Shown here piece by piece: positions 25,835 through 34,043 of a stretch of 34,166 nt of DNA. Each line of letters begins with the position of its first letter. Position 1 is the first letter of the stretch. Source of the stretch: Pseudomonadota bacterium (GTDB taxonomy: Bacteria; Pseudomonadota; Gammaproteobacteria; Thiotrichales; Thiotrichaceae); NCBI GenBank assembly GCA_002747455.1, contig PDPG01000028.1, positions 1 to 34,166 on the forward strand, in the 5' to 3' direction. The position numbers and the translations under genes are program-made. The notes below the pieces were generated by a model, which was not told the origin of the DNA, made no database searches, and saw only the letters and a list, made by a program, of their open reading frames with translations.

Positions 25835-27553
25835 TTAGATATTACGTCGTGCTAACAAGGCAATAATCTCACCAAACACTTCCTGAGTAGGTCCTTGCTC
25901 CAGATCAATAGCATGACAACAGCGATAAAATGGGCTCAAATCCAACCCGACACCCAAGCCAAATACATCAACCTCCCCTTGCATCTCAATATGCTCAACG
26001 ACCGCTTTGAGATGATTGTCCAGATAAAACTCATCATTGGCTTTATTGGTCGCCGTATCCATTGGCGAGCCATCGGAAATGACGATAACAATTTTACGCC
26101 GTGCGTTCCGGGATGCTAAGCGACCACAAGCCCACAGCAATGCTTCGCCATCCACGCCTTCACGAAACAGACTATGCTTGAACAAGCTGGCAATACCACG
26201 GCGGTTGCGTCGCCAACTGGTATCGGCTGATTTTAATATCATGTGGCATGTTTCATTCAGTCTGCCGGGGTGCTCTGGTTGCCCTGCTTTTAGCCAGTCC
26301 TTTGCCACACGCCCGCCGTTCCACGCATTCGTGGTAAAGCCAAGCACTTCGGTCATAACACCTGCCTGCTCCAAGGCACGTACCAAAATGTCCACCAGCA
26401 TGGCGACATTCGTTGTGTGCTGCTTCATGGAACCAGAGCAGTCCAGCAAAAAGGTCATGGCACAATCGGCCTTTGGTACATAACGCTCACGCAGAAATAG
26501 CCGCCGTTCGGTGGGTGATGAGATCAACTGAGTCAAACGCCGTCCGTCAAGGTAGCCTTCCTCCTGCCCAAAGTCCCAACCGTCACGCATGGGCTCTGCA
26601 AATAAAGCAGTGAGTTTGCGGCTCAGGCGCGGGATGTTGACGCTGTGCTCGGCAATGGCTTCATCCAATTGGTGACGAAACCCAGCGAGCTGCTCCTTAC
26701 GCACCAAGGTGGTGGCATCCACTTCCCGATCATATCGATGAGTAAACACCCGATAAGCACCTGAGGCTTCCTCAAAGACACGGCTATCCCCGCTTTTTGC
26801 CTGACTCAGAATTTCGTCATCTTCATCATCAAAATCCAGCAACAGCTTGAACTGACTCAGGTCGTCTTCTTGCGGCTCCTCACGATTACGACTCGCAGGT
26901 CCTTCGGTGGTGGATTGCATTAAATGCGTCACCAGTTGTGCAATGGATAAGGCATATTGTGCATAGCCCTCCTGGTTCTCCACATTGCACATCAAGCCTT
27001 TCAGGTCATTCCCCATTGAGGGCACCAGGCTGGCACGGGTGGCTTCAATGTGATCTTCAGTTTGCTCAATCACATGCCAACGATTTAATTTTGACCAGAC
27101 AATTTGCGAAATGGTGTAAAGCAGAATACCAAACTGCCCTTCGGTCAAGCCTGATTGATAAAACTCAAGCGACCAGTCGGTAAATCGTTGTTTTAGATTC
27201 TGGCGAACTCCGGGAAAACGTGCCGGTGCCAGGCTTTCAACCCGTATCTGTTCCAATAATTCAAAGATCAACCGCTCCACGGCATCACTGGGGCAATACT
27301 GATTGTGAATAGCTGGATCATGATATTGAAAGCGCAATGCCATCGCATCACTAATTGCGCGTTGCGATAAGAAGCCATCCGTATCAGGGTCTGCTTGTAG
27401 GTGGGCGGCGTTAATTGGCAGCTTTTGTGTGCCGTTATAGAGCTTACGCGCCCGAAAATGCAGTAGAGGACTACCGGATACCGCCCGCACTGCAGCACTA
27501 CACAGCGCTTCTATTTTCTCATGCTGTTGGGTGTGTTGAATGGCGTCAGACAC
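25835..27553 (-). CDS. cobT: CobT-like VWA-domain protein (cobaltochelatase subunit family)
   Basis: 572 residues related to CobT, which with CobS forms the AAA+ motor that drives CobN to insert cobalt in aerobic B12 synthesis. The N-terminal helical part contains FRARKLYNG and AVERLIFELLEQIRVE. An acidic linker follows (about 225-250, with DFDDEDDEILS). The von Willebrand A domain begins near 360, with MIDAS residues DCSGS (371-375), T407 or T408 and D494 (ISDGSP). The start is GTG, directly abutting the CobS-like stop, so the two are coupled. No CobN and no other corrin gene lies in the window, so a MoxR/VWA-type role on another metalloenzyme is possible. Confidence 0.85.
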   Translation of the reverse strand: MSDAIQHTQQHEKIEALCSAAVRAVSGSPLLHFRARKLYNGTQKLPINAAHLQADPDTDGFLSQRAISDAMALRFQYHDPAIHNQYCPSDAVERLIFELLEQIRVESLAPARFPGVRQNLKQRFTDWSLEFYQSGLTEGQFGILLYTISQIVWSKLNRWHVIEQTEDHIEATRASLVPSMGNDLKGLMCNVENQEGYAQYALSIAQLVTHLMQSTTEGPASRNREEPQEDDLSQFKLLLDFDDEDDEILSQAKSGDSRVFEEASGAYRVFTHRYDREVDATTLVRKEQLAGFRHQLDEAIAEHSVNIPRLSRKLTALFAEPMRDGWDFGQEEGYLDGRRLTQLISSPTERRLFLRERYVPKADCAMTFLLDCSGSMKQHTTNVAMLVDILVRALEQAGVMTEVLGFTTNAWNGGRVAKDWLKAGQPEHPGRLNETCHMILKSADTSWRRNRRGIASLFKHSLFREGVDGEALLWACGRLASRNARRKIVIVISDGSPMDTATNKANDEFYLDNHLKAVVEHIEMQGEVDVFGLGVGLDLSPFYRCCHAIDLEQGPTQEVFGEIIALLARRNI

Positions 27554-28567
27554 TTAATGACCCGCACGTTTTGCGCCGTCCGTGACTTGCATATTTTCCA
27601 TCGCTACCGCATAGGATTCCGGCAACTCCTGATCAAAACAGCGTTGATAGTATTCTGCAACGGTACTGCGCTCCGCTTCATCACATTTATTCAAATAAGA
27701 AAGACGGAATGACACCCCCAAATCACGGAAAATTTCATAGTTTTCCGCCCATGAAATAACGGTACGTGGCGACATTAAGGTGGATAAGTCACCAGCCGCA
27801 AAGCCATTACGGGTCAACTCGGCCAGCGCCACCATACCACTGAGCACTTTGCGGTCACGCTCATTGTTCATGGACGCGACACGTGCAGCGATAATCTCAA
27901 TCTCTTCTTGATGCGGCAGATAATTTAGCGTGGTCACGATGTTCCAGCGATCCACTTGTGCATGGTTCAACAACTGTGTGCCATGATAAAGGCCGTTTAG
28001 ATTCCCCAGCCCCACGGTATTCGCGGTAGCAAACAGGCGGAAATAAGGATTAGGCTTGATGACTTTATTTTGATCCAGTAACGTGAATTTGCCGTCACGC
28101 TCCAAAATCCGCTGGATAACAAACATGACATCCGGGCGACCCGCATCATATTCATCAAAAATCAGCGCAGTAGGACGTTGCAATGCCCAGGGAATAATGC
28201 CTTCCTGAAACTCTGTTACCTGTTTGCCATCTTTCAGGATAATGGTGTCCTTACCCACCAAATCCAGACGACTAATATGACCGTCCAGATTGACACGAGT
28301 GCAAGGCCAGTTCAGGCGGGCAGCGACCTGCTCAATGTGCGTAGACTTTCCCGTGCCATGTAAACCTTGCACCATCACGCGGCGGTCTTTCATAAAACCT
28401 GCCAGTATTGCCAGGGTCACATCAGCATTAAAGCGGTAAGCATTATCCACCTCAGGGACGTGCGCATCGCGTTCACTGAATGCTGGCACCATTAAATCCG
28501 TATCAATGCCAAATAAATCACGCACGGATACACGCTGATCGGGCTGCATTTCCAGAATATTCGTCAC
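27554..28567 (-). CDS. cobS: CobS-like AAA+ ATPase
   Basis: 337 residues, the usual size of CobS. Walker A is GLHGTGKST (68-76) and Walker B is ALIFDEYDAG (134-143, D138 and E139). Sensor residues are in FRLFATANTVG (about 177-187), and the QVDRWN block (204-209) contains the arginine finger region. The N-terminal RVSVRDLFGID is a CobS hallmark. It forms an ATP-driven ring with the CobT-like partner immediately downstream. The start is GTG, preceded by GGTG. It lies 29 nt past the end of the decayed pta remnant and is likely transcribed with the upstream glutamate-synthase-like gene, since no terminator is evident between them. Confidence 0.87.
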   Translation of the reverse strand: MTNILEMQPDQRVSVRDLFGIDTDLMVPAFSERDAHVPEVDNAYRFNADVTLAILAGFMKDRRVMVQGLHGTGKSTHIEQVAARLNWPCTRVNLDGHISRLDLVGKDTIILKDGKQVTEFQEGIIPWALQRPTALIFDEYDAGRPDVMFVIQRILERDGKFTLLDQNKVIKPNPYFRLFATANTVGLGNLNGLYHGTQLLNHAQVDRWNIVTTLNYLPHQEEIEIIAARVASMNNERDRKVLSGMVALAELTRNGFAAGDLSTLMSPRTVISWAENYEIFRDLGVSFRLSYLNKCDEAERSTVAEYYQRCFDQELPESYAVAMENMQVTDGAKRAGH

Positions 28568-28595
28568 TATTTCACCTATTGGTTCACGCCTGAAA

Positions 28596-28812
28596 TCATC
28601 GAACAGGCTTATTTTGCCCTTGCACCACCGTTACAGCAGCAACACTGCAACCACGGGATAAATCATTGGCAGGCCGCGCCAAGCCCTGCATCCTTTACTT
28701 TGCGCGCGGCGATGGATGGAATAACCGCAGCGTCCAACTGCACCTCGCCATCCAGAACAATACGCCCCGGCGCGGCCTGAGCTCGCTGAATCAGTTGCTG
28801 TAAAATCGTCAT
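28596..28812 (-). pseudogene. pta: decayed phosphate acetyltransferase gene
   Basis: Fragments of Pta appear in order on the minus strand. From the ATG at 28812, preceded by GGAG at normal spacing, MTILQQLIQRAQAAPGRIVL matches a Pta N-terminus. It runs straight into DGEVQLDAAVIPSIAARK, which belongs near residue 220 of a roughly 320-residue enzyme. That frame stops at TGA 28665-28663. A different frame reads QGLARPANDLSRGCSV, the Pta C-terminal signature, then AAVTVVQGQ and a stop at 28598-28596. So at least two internal deletions and one frameshift have removed most of the enzyme. Pta would convert the acetyl phosphate made by Xsc to acetyl-CoA, and xsc and pta are adjacent in many sulfonate degraders. 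The 49-residue first part could still be translated. Confidence 0.8.
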
Positions 28813-28836
28813 AGATATTTACTCCAAATTTTAGCG

Positions 28837-30420
28837 TTACCAGTGATTCGCACTGGCATTTGCCCAGTCTGTTCGCCAGCTTTGAGGAACCGAGTCATCA
28901 CTGAGTAAACACCCCGGTTTTAATGCAGGATACAATTCTGAAAATGTTTTCACGGTTTCATTATCGACACGACGCATCACCAGGTCGGGGGAAATCTCGT
29001 CAACAGAATGCAGGCCTGCAGACTCCATCAATTCAACCAGGTGCTCAATCATGGACTGATGATAACGGGCAACCCGTTGTGTTTTATCATCCACATCCAG
29101 CGCCATATAGCGATCGGGATTTTGTGTCGCCACACCGGTTGGGCAGCGGTCATTGTTACAGCTACGCGATTGAATGCAGCCGAGCGCCAACATCATGCCA
29201 CGCGCGACGTTGACCGTATCAGCGCCCAGCGCCATTACCCTGACCATGTGAAAAGCAGAAAAGATTTTACCAGCAGCCGTCAGACGCATTTTATCCCGCA
29301 GGCCAAAGCCAATCAGCGCCGAATGGACAAAACTCAAGCCCTCACGCAGTGGCATTCCAACCGAGTTCGTCAACTCCACCGGAGAAGCCCCCGTTCCACC
29401 TTCGCCACCATCGACAGTAATAAAATCGGGTGTAATGCCCGTTTCCACCATGGCCTTGCAAATTCCTAGAAACTCAGACTTCCGGCCAATACACAGCTTA
29501 AAACCAACCGGCTTACCATTAGATAAGTCGCGTAGCTGTTTGACGAATCTTAACAACCCCTTGGGGTCAGAAAATTCCGGATGTTTGGATGGTGAGACGA
29601 CATCTTTCCCCATAGGAACGTGACGAATCGCGGCAATTTCTTCTGTTAGTTTTGCAGCAGGTAAAATACCACCGTGCCCCGGCTTAGCGCCTTGCGACAG
29701 CTTAATTTCAATCATTTTGATGTTTGGAAGATTCGCCATCTCGGTAAATTGTTCCGCATCAAAACCGCCTTCGTCATTTCGGCAACCAAAATAACCGGTG
29801 CTTATTTGCCAGACCAAATCGCCACCGGCTTCCAAATGATAAGGACTGACCCCACCTTCACCAGTATTGTGGGCAAAGCCACCTTTTTTGGCACCACTGT
29901 TTAGGGCTTTAATGGCTGTTTTACTGAGTGCCCCAAAACTCATCGCCGAGATATTCAATGGCGAAGCCGCATAAGGTTGTTTGCAGTCCGGCCCACCATA
30001 AATAACGCGTAAATCGTGATTCTCAATATGGCTGGGTGAAATGGAATGTGCCAACCATTCATAACCTTCACGATACGTATCAAATAAGGTGCCGAACGGA
30101 CGTGTGTCGCGGACGCCTTTGGCACGTTGATAGATTAATGAGCGAAATTCGCGGCTTATTGGGCGACCATCAATATCTGACTCAATAAAATACTGTTGTA
30201 TTTCTGGTCGGATGGATTCAAGCATGTAACGAATATGGCCAATGACAGGATACAGCCTGAGCAACGAGCGGCGCTTTTGTGCCATATCGTACACGCCCAG
30301 CAGTACCAACGGCCCGATAATCAAGAACAGCCATAACACTGGCTTCCAGACGAGACTAAGTAATAAGGTAACGACGGTACTGGTAACTGCGGTGAGGACA
30401 AAGATAGTGCGCACATTCAT
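28837..30420 (-). CDS. membrane-anchored FMN-binding glutamate synthase-like protein
   Basis: Two N-terminal membrane helices (about residues 5-24 and 26-44) lead into the FMN-binding GltB central domain. Blocks include PLNISAMSFGALS, HNTGEGGVSPYH, IEIKLSQGAKPGHGG, ITVDGGEGGTGASP and a cysteine cluster CIQSRSCNNDRCPTG (3 Cys, as for the 3Fe-4S site). The amidotransferase and GXGXG domains of full GltB are absent, so it cannot by itself hydrolyse glutamine. At 527 residues it is typical of the stand-alone GltB2-like family. Substrate and electron donor are unknown; an amino-acid redox role near taurine metabolism is inference. GGGAG lies 8 nt before the ATG. It is downstream of the xsc terminator and has its own TATAAT (30488-30493). 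Confidence 0.88.
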   Translation of the reverse strand: MNVRTIFVLTAVTSTVVTLLLSLVWKPVLWLFLIIGPLVLLGVYDMAQKRRSLLRLYPVIGHIRYMLESIRPEIQQYFIESDIDGRPISREFRSLIYQRAKGVRDTRPFGTLFDTYREGYEWLAHSISPSHIENHDLRVIYGGPDCKQPYAASPLNISAMSFGALSKTAIKALNSGAKKGGFAHNTGEGGVSPYHLEAGGDLVWQISTGYFGCRNDEGGFDAEQFTEMANLPNIKMIEIKLSQGAKPGHGGILPAAKLTEEIAAIRHVPMGKDVVSPSKHPEFSDPKGLLRFVKQLRDLSNGKPVGFKLCIGRKSEFLGICKAMVETGITPDFITVDGGEGGTGASPVELTNSVGMPLREGLSFVHSALIGFGLRDKMRLTAAGKIFSAFHMVRVMALGADTVNVARGMMLALGCIQSRSCNNDRCPTGVATQNPDRYMALDVDDKTQRVARYHQSMIEHLVELMESAGLHSVDEISPDLVMRRVDNETVKTFSELYPALKPGCLLSDDSVPQSWRTDWANASANHW

Positions 30421-30487
30421 GGTTGCTACTCCCGGATTGCAACAAGGTCTAGTGAGTCATGTAGCTGACTTAAAATTGACACCCCAT

Positions 30488-30493
30488 ATTATA
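30488..30493 (-). promoter_or_regulatory. -10 element before the glutamate synthase-like gene
   Basis: A perfect TATAAT on the minus strand, between the xsc terminator and the gene start, predicts a leader of about 60 nt. The matching -35 position is poor (TGTGC-like), so an activator may be needed, or this may be chance. Confidence 0.4.
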
Positions 30494-30519
30494 TTCACAT
30501 CCCAAAAGATGCACAGCAG

Positions 30520-30549
30520 AAAAAAGCACGCCAGCGATAACTGGCGTGC
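30520..30549 (-). terminator. rho-independent terminator of xsc
   Basis: GCACGCCAG and CTGGCGTGC form a perfect 9-bp stem with a 6-nt loop, followed on the minus strand by TTTTTT (30525-30520). It lies 65 nt past the xsc stop and is the clearest terminator in the window. Confidence 0.95.
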
Positions 30550-30613
30550 CCAAACGTGTTCGATTGGCTGGTCAATGAACCAGCACAATCAACGACTACA
30601 GCCGATAACTCGC

Positions 30614-32377
30614 TTACACGTAGTCTTTATATTTTTCCAAGTGACGAACAGGCTTAGACAGCGCATCTTTACGGAACGGGTCGCCCAGCTCACGGGTACA
30701 CATAATCTCCAGTACCGTAGTAATACCTTCGTTCATTTGGCGATCCACCGCTGCTTTTAGCGCAGGCCCTACATCTTCCAGCTTATCAACGGTCACACCT
30801 TCTGCGCCCATTGCCCGACCAATCTCGGCAAAGCTTGGGTTCTCCAGTTCACCAGCAACAAAGCGACGGCCATAGAAGTCCACCTGATTCTTCTTCTCTG
30901 CACCCCACTGGCGATTGTGGAATACCACAGCGGTAACCGGAATGTTTTCACGAACACAGGTCATGATTTCAACCATGCTCATTCCCCATGCACCATCACC
31001 GGCATAGGAAATCGCAGGACGATCACGGGCTGCCAGCTTGGCACCAATAATGGTTGGAAGTGCATAACCGCAGTTACCAAAACTCATTGGTGCGAAGAAG
31101 CTGCGTGGGCGCTCAAAGCGTAAGTAGCTGTTCGCAACAGAGTTAATGTTACCGATATCGGTGGAGACCATTACATCGGCTGGCATTGCTTTCTCCAGCT
31201 CGCGTAACACCTGACGAGGATGCAGGAAGTTGCCTTCTTCATTGGCCTGTTCGTCAATCATGTCCAGACTAAAGTCATCTTTCTCATGAATCCACGCATC
31301 CAGCTCAGCTTCCCACTCTGCCTTGGTCTTGGCGGTGTATGCCATACGCGCTTCTTTCGTCGCATCACAAGCCAGTTCTCTATCAGCAATCAAGCGCGTG
31401 ATAGCCGTGGCCGCTGCCGCTGCGTCACCGCAGATGCCCACGGAAATCTTCTTGACCAGCCCCAGCATACGGGAATTACAATCAATCTGAATAATCTTGG
31501 CATCTTTCGGCCAGTAGTCCATGCCATGCTGAGGCAATGTACCGAAGGGGCCTAACCGTGTGCCCAGAGCGATGACCACATCCGCCTCTGAAATCAAGCG
31601 CATGGCAGCCTTTGAGCCTTGATAACCTAATGGGCCACACCACTGTGGATGACTGGCTGGGAATGAATCATTGTGCAGATAGCTATTCACAACAGGCGCA
31701 CCCAAACGCTCTGCCAGTGCAATACACTCATCAACTGCACCACTCATCACTACACCACCACCGGAAATAATGACCGGAGTCTTGGCCTGAGCGATAAGAT
31801 CAGCCGCTTCCTGTAGGCTCTTCTCACCACCTGCACCACGCTCAATGCGGATGGGTTGAGGGATTTCACATTCAATGTCACCGTAGAAGAAATCACGCGG
31901 AATGTTCAACTGCGTTGGGCCATTTTCCTGCATGGCAATATCAAACGCACGACCGGTAAATTCTGCCATACGCTTTGGTATGGTCACGTGTGCCTGGTAC
32001 TTGGTAATGGTTTCAAAGAACGGCAACTGCTGTGCTTCCTGAAAACCACCCAGGCCTGTTGTGCTGGCACCAGTTTCCGGCGTAATCGCCACCACTGGAC
32101 TATGTGCCCAATATGCTGCCGCAATGGCTGTTACAAAGTTGGTGATACCTGGCCCGTTCTGACCAATACATACACCGTGACGACCTGACACACGGGCATA
32201 ACCATCAGCCATGTGTGCCGCGCCCTGCTCATGTACCACAGGAATCAGGCGAATGCCGGCTGGGGTAAAGATATCCATCGCGTCCATAAACGCGGAGCCC
32301 ATAATGCCGAAAATATCGGTAACATTATTCGCTACCAATGTTTCAACAAACGCTTCACTCGGAGTCATTTTGGTCAT
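30614..32377 (-). CDS. xsc: sulfoacetaldehyde acetyltransferase
   Basis: ThDP-dependent enzyme converting sulfoacetaldehyde and phosphate to acetyl phosphate and sulfite, the desulfonation step of taurine, isethionate and sulfoacetate catabolism. Numbered from the start chosen here, the N-terminal Pyr domain carries the ThDP-activating glutamate at about E50 (VHEQGAAHMADGYAR). The C-terminal PP domain has GDGAWGMSMVEI at about 460. Block IFGIMGSAFMDAMDIF is characteristic of Xsc rather than of acetolactate synthase. At 587 residues it is normal for the family. The frame opens with a TTG at 32404, but GGAAGGAA before the ATG at 32377 fixes the start. The TauR-like regulator lies 131 nt upstream on the same strand. 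No taurine transaminase, dehydrogenase or transporter is within the window. Confidence 0.95.
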   Translation of the reverse strand: MTKMTPSEAFVETLVANNVTDIFGIMGSAFMDAMDIFTPAGIRLIPVVHEQGAAHMADGYARVSGRHGVCIGQNGPGITNFVTAIAAAYWAHSPVVAITPETGASTTGLGGFQEAQQLPFFETITKYQAHVTIPKRMAEFTGRAFDIAMQENGPTQLNIPRDFFYGDIECEIPQPIRIERGAGGEKSLQEAADLIAQAKTPVIISGGGVVMSGAVDECIALAERLGAPVVNSYLHNDSFPASHPQWCGPLGYQGSKAAMRLISEADVVIALGTRLGPFGTLPQHGMDYWPKDAKIIQIDCNSRMLGLVKKISVGICGDAAAAATAITRLIADRELACDATKEARMAYTAKTKAEWEAELDAWIHEKDDFSLDMIDEQANEEGNFLHPRQVLRELEKAMPADVMVSTDIGNINSVANSYLRFERPRSFFAPMSFGNCGYALPTIIGAKLAARDRPAISYAGDGAWGMSMVEIMTCVRENIPVTAVVFHNRQWGAEKKNQVDFYGRRFVAGELENPSFAEIGRAMGAEGVTVDKLEDVGPALKAAVDRQMNEGITTVLEIMCTRELGDPFRKDALSKPVRHLEKYKDYV

Positions 32378-32449
32378 TATTTCTGTTCCTTCCTGTGCTA
32401 TCAATTGTGTTCAATAAAATCTGAGTGTTACGGATGCTAGGAAAATCGC

Positions 32450-32491
32450 ACCAGAGTGAATAGAACCAGATGTTGTTAATCGTGGTACCAG
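32450..32491 (-). promoter_or_regulatory. three CTGGT direct repeats upstream of xsc
   Basis: On the minus strand CTGGT occurs at 32491-32487, 32469-32465 and 32454-32450, offsets of 22 and 15 nt, within the 131-nt gap before xsc. MocR regulators such as TauR bind short direct repeats; the R. capsulatus TauR site contains CTGGAC. The position upstream of the xsc start fits an activator site. Confidence 0.45.
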
Positions 32492-32508
32492 TGTTAAAAA
32501 CAGCGAGC

Positions 32509-33996
32509 CTAATCGGGCAGGTGGCCATAGAGATAATCGGCAATCATCAAAATACCCGACTCGATTTTATCCACTGTAATCGAGGCATAGCCCAATCTGA
32601 AGTGATTTTTTGGCGCGTTCTCGCCCATAAAAAACACACTACCGCTTTCGATGATAACACCCTGTTTTTCTAATGTGGCAGCCATTGCATCCACATCCAG
32701 ATCCGCTTCGCCTTCTAACCAAAATGACGAACCGCCAAAGTTGGGCATACATTTCAAACTGGGCAAGTGTTTTTCAATGGCCTCATTCATTGCTTGCCAA
32801 CGCTCTTTGTAGATAGTGTGCAAACGCCCGATCATCTTGTCGTAATGTCCCAGACTAATAAATAGAGCTGCGGCACGCTGGTTATTGGCAGGAACATGGC
32901 GGAACATAAGGCGGCGCAAGGCACGTGCCTCCTGAATCATTTTTTCTGGCGCAACCATATAGCCAAGCCTTAAACCAGGGGCAAATGTCTTGGATGTGCT
33001 CCCGATATAAATCACTTGCGCACTGTCATCCAGACTTTTCAGGGCCGGTTGTGGTTCATGTTTAAAGTTGGACTCCGCCTCAAAATCATCTTCGATAATC
33101 ACAATATCCTCATGTCTGGCCACTTCCAATAAAGCCTTTCGCCGACGCTGAGACATCGTTACGCCACGGGGAACCTGATGGCTTGGCGTCACATACACCA
33201 CATCACAACGACTGAGTTTTTCATCAACCACTACGCCCTCCTCATCAACATCCAGGCCCTGCAGGCAAGTGGTTTTCAGACGCATAATGTTTCGAACATC
33301 AGGATAACCCGGATTTTCAATCCCAACGTGGGTATCCTGTCCGACCAACAGACTGGCGATGATATATAAGGCATTCTGCGCGCCCAGTGTCACCATGATA
33401 TTTTCTGGCTTCGTCCAGATACCCCGTCTGGGCAATACACGCTTTTGAATCTGTTCAATAAGCACAGGGTCGTCCACATCAACTTGATCTGTAGCCCACT
33501 CGCGCATTTCTCCCACATTCAGGGAATAATGAACACACTCGCGCCACTCATGTATTGGGATTAGATTAAAATCAAGTTGTCCGAAAATAAATGGATAAGG
33601 GTGATCCTTCCAGTTTTTATTTTTTCTGATATTGCGCTGCAAGGAGGGTTGCTTCTGCAGCAGTTTGTTACACCACTGTGGGCAATCCTCTGCATTATTG
33701 ACACTGTGGTTTTTGGGTTGATCAATCCGGTCACGATAAACCTGAGGATTAACAAAGAAGCCCTTGCGCTCAAGCGAATTAAGAAACCCCTCATCGACTA
33801 AGTGTTGATAGGCCAGAACAACGGTATTTCTGGCAACCTTCAGCTCCTTGGCAAGCTCGCGGGAAGATGGCAATGGCTTATCCGTTTCCAGCAATCTCTC
33901 CAATGCAGCGGTGACAATGCCCTCCCGGATTTGGATCTGCAAACTCTTACTACTGCTCCGATCCAGTTTGATCAGACGATTCCACAAGCTTTTCAA
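32509..33996 (-). CDS. tauR: TauR-like MocR/GntR transcriptional regulator
   Basis: A GntR winged-helix domain (about residues 15-85, with PLPSSRELAKELKVARNTVV and GFFV) is fused to an aminotransferase-I-like domain. The PLP-binding lysine is K336 in YIGSTSKTFAPGLRLGY, and IIEDDFEAE (300-308) carries the PLP-ring Asp. KRVLPRRGIWTKPENIMVTLGAQ is the block that points to TauR, the activator of taurine use in Rhodobacter. It would sense taurine or a related amine and control xsc just downstream. The start is TTG, the first possible one after an in-frame TAG, with AGGA 7 nt upstream. The rare start may keep expression low. Assignment to TauR rather than another MocR rests on similarity plus the xsc neighbour. 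Confidence 0.87.
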   Translation of the reverse strand: MKSLWNRLIKLDRSSSKSLQIQIREGIVTAALERLLETDKPLPSSRELAKELKVARNTVVLAYQHLVDEGFLNSLERKGFFVNPQVYRDRIDQPKNHSVNNAEDCPQWCNKLLQKQPSLQRNIRKNKNWKDHPYPFIFGQLDFNLIPIHEWRECVHYSLNVGEMREWATDQVDVDDPVLIEQIQKRVLPRRGIWTKPENIMVTLGAQNALYIIASLLVGQDTHVGIENPGYPDVRNIMRLKTTCLQGLDVDEEGVVVDEKLSRCDVVYVTPSHQVPRGVTMSQRRRKALLEVARHEDIVIIEDDFEAESNFKHEPQPALKSLDDSAQVIYIGSTSKTFAPGLRLGYMVAPEKMIQEARALRRLMFRHVPANNQRAAALFISLGHYDKMIGRLHTIYKERWQAMNEAIEKHLPSLKCMPNFGGSSFWLEGEADLDVDAMAATLEKQGVIIESGSVFFMGENAPKNHFRLGYASITVDKIESGILMIADYLYGHLPD

Positions 33997-34014
33997 AGGA
34001 TAGTCCTGCTAATT

Positions 34015-34043
34015 CTCTGGCACCATCGCAGTGTAGTCCAGAG
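34015..34043. promoter_or_regulatory. CTCTGG/CCAGAG inverted repeat upstream of the TauR-like gene
   Basis: CTCTGG (34015-34020) and CCAGAG (34038-34043) flank 17 nt, about 20 bp upstream of the regulator start. The minus strand reads CTCTGGACTAC, close to the CTGGAC core of known TauR sites, and CTCTGG also occurs in the xsc leader (minus strand, 32456-32451). It is a candidate autoregulatory site. Confidence 0.4.

Noticed and set aside
28596..28665. TGA followed by a Cys-rich reading (WLQCCCCNGG), as a possible selenocysteine protein
   Set aside because: The neighbouring frame reads the Pta C-terminal signature, so frameshifted pta explains it. No convincing SECIS hairpin follows the TGA.
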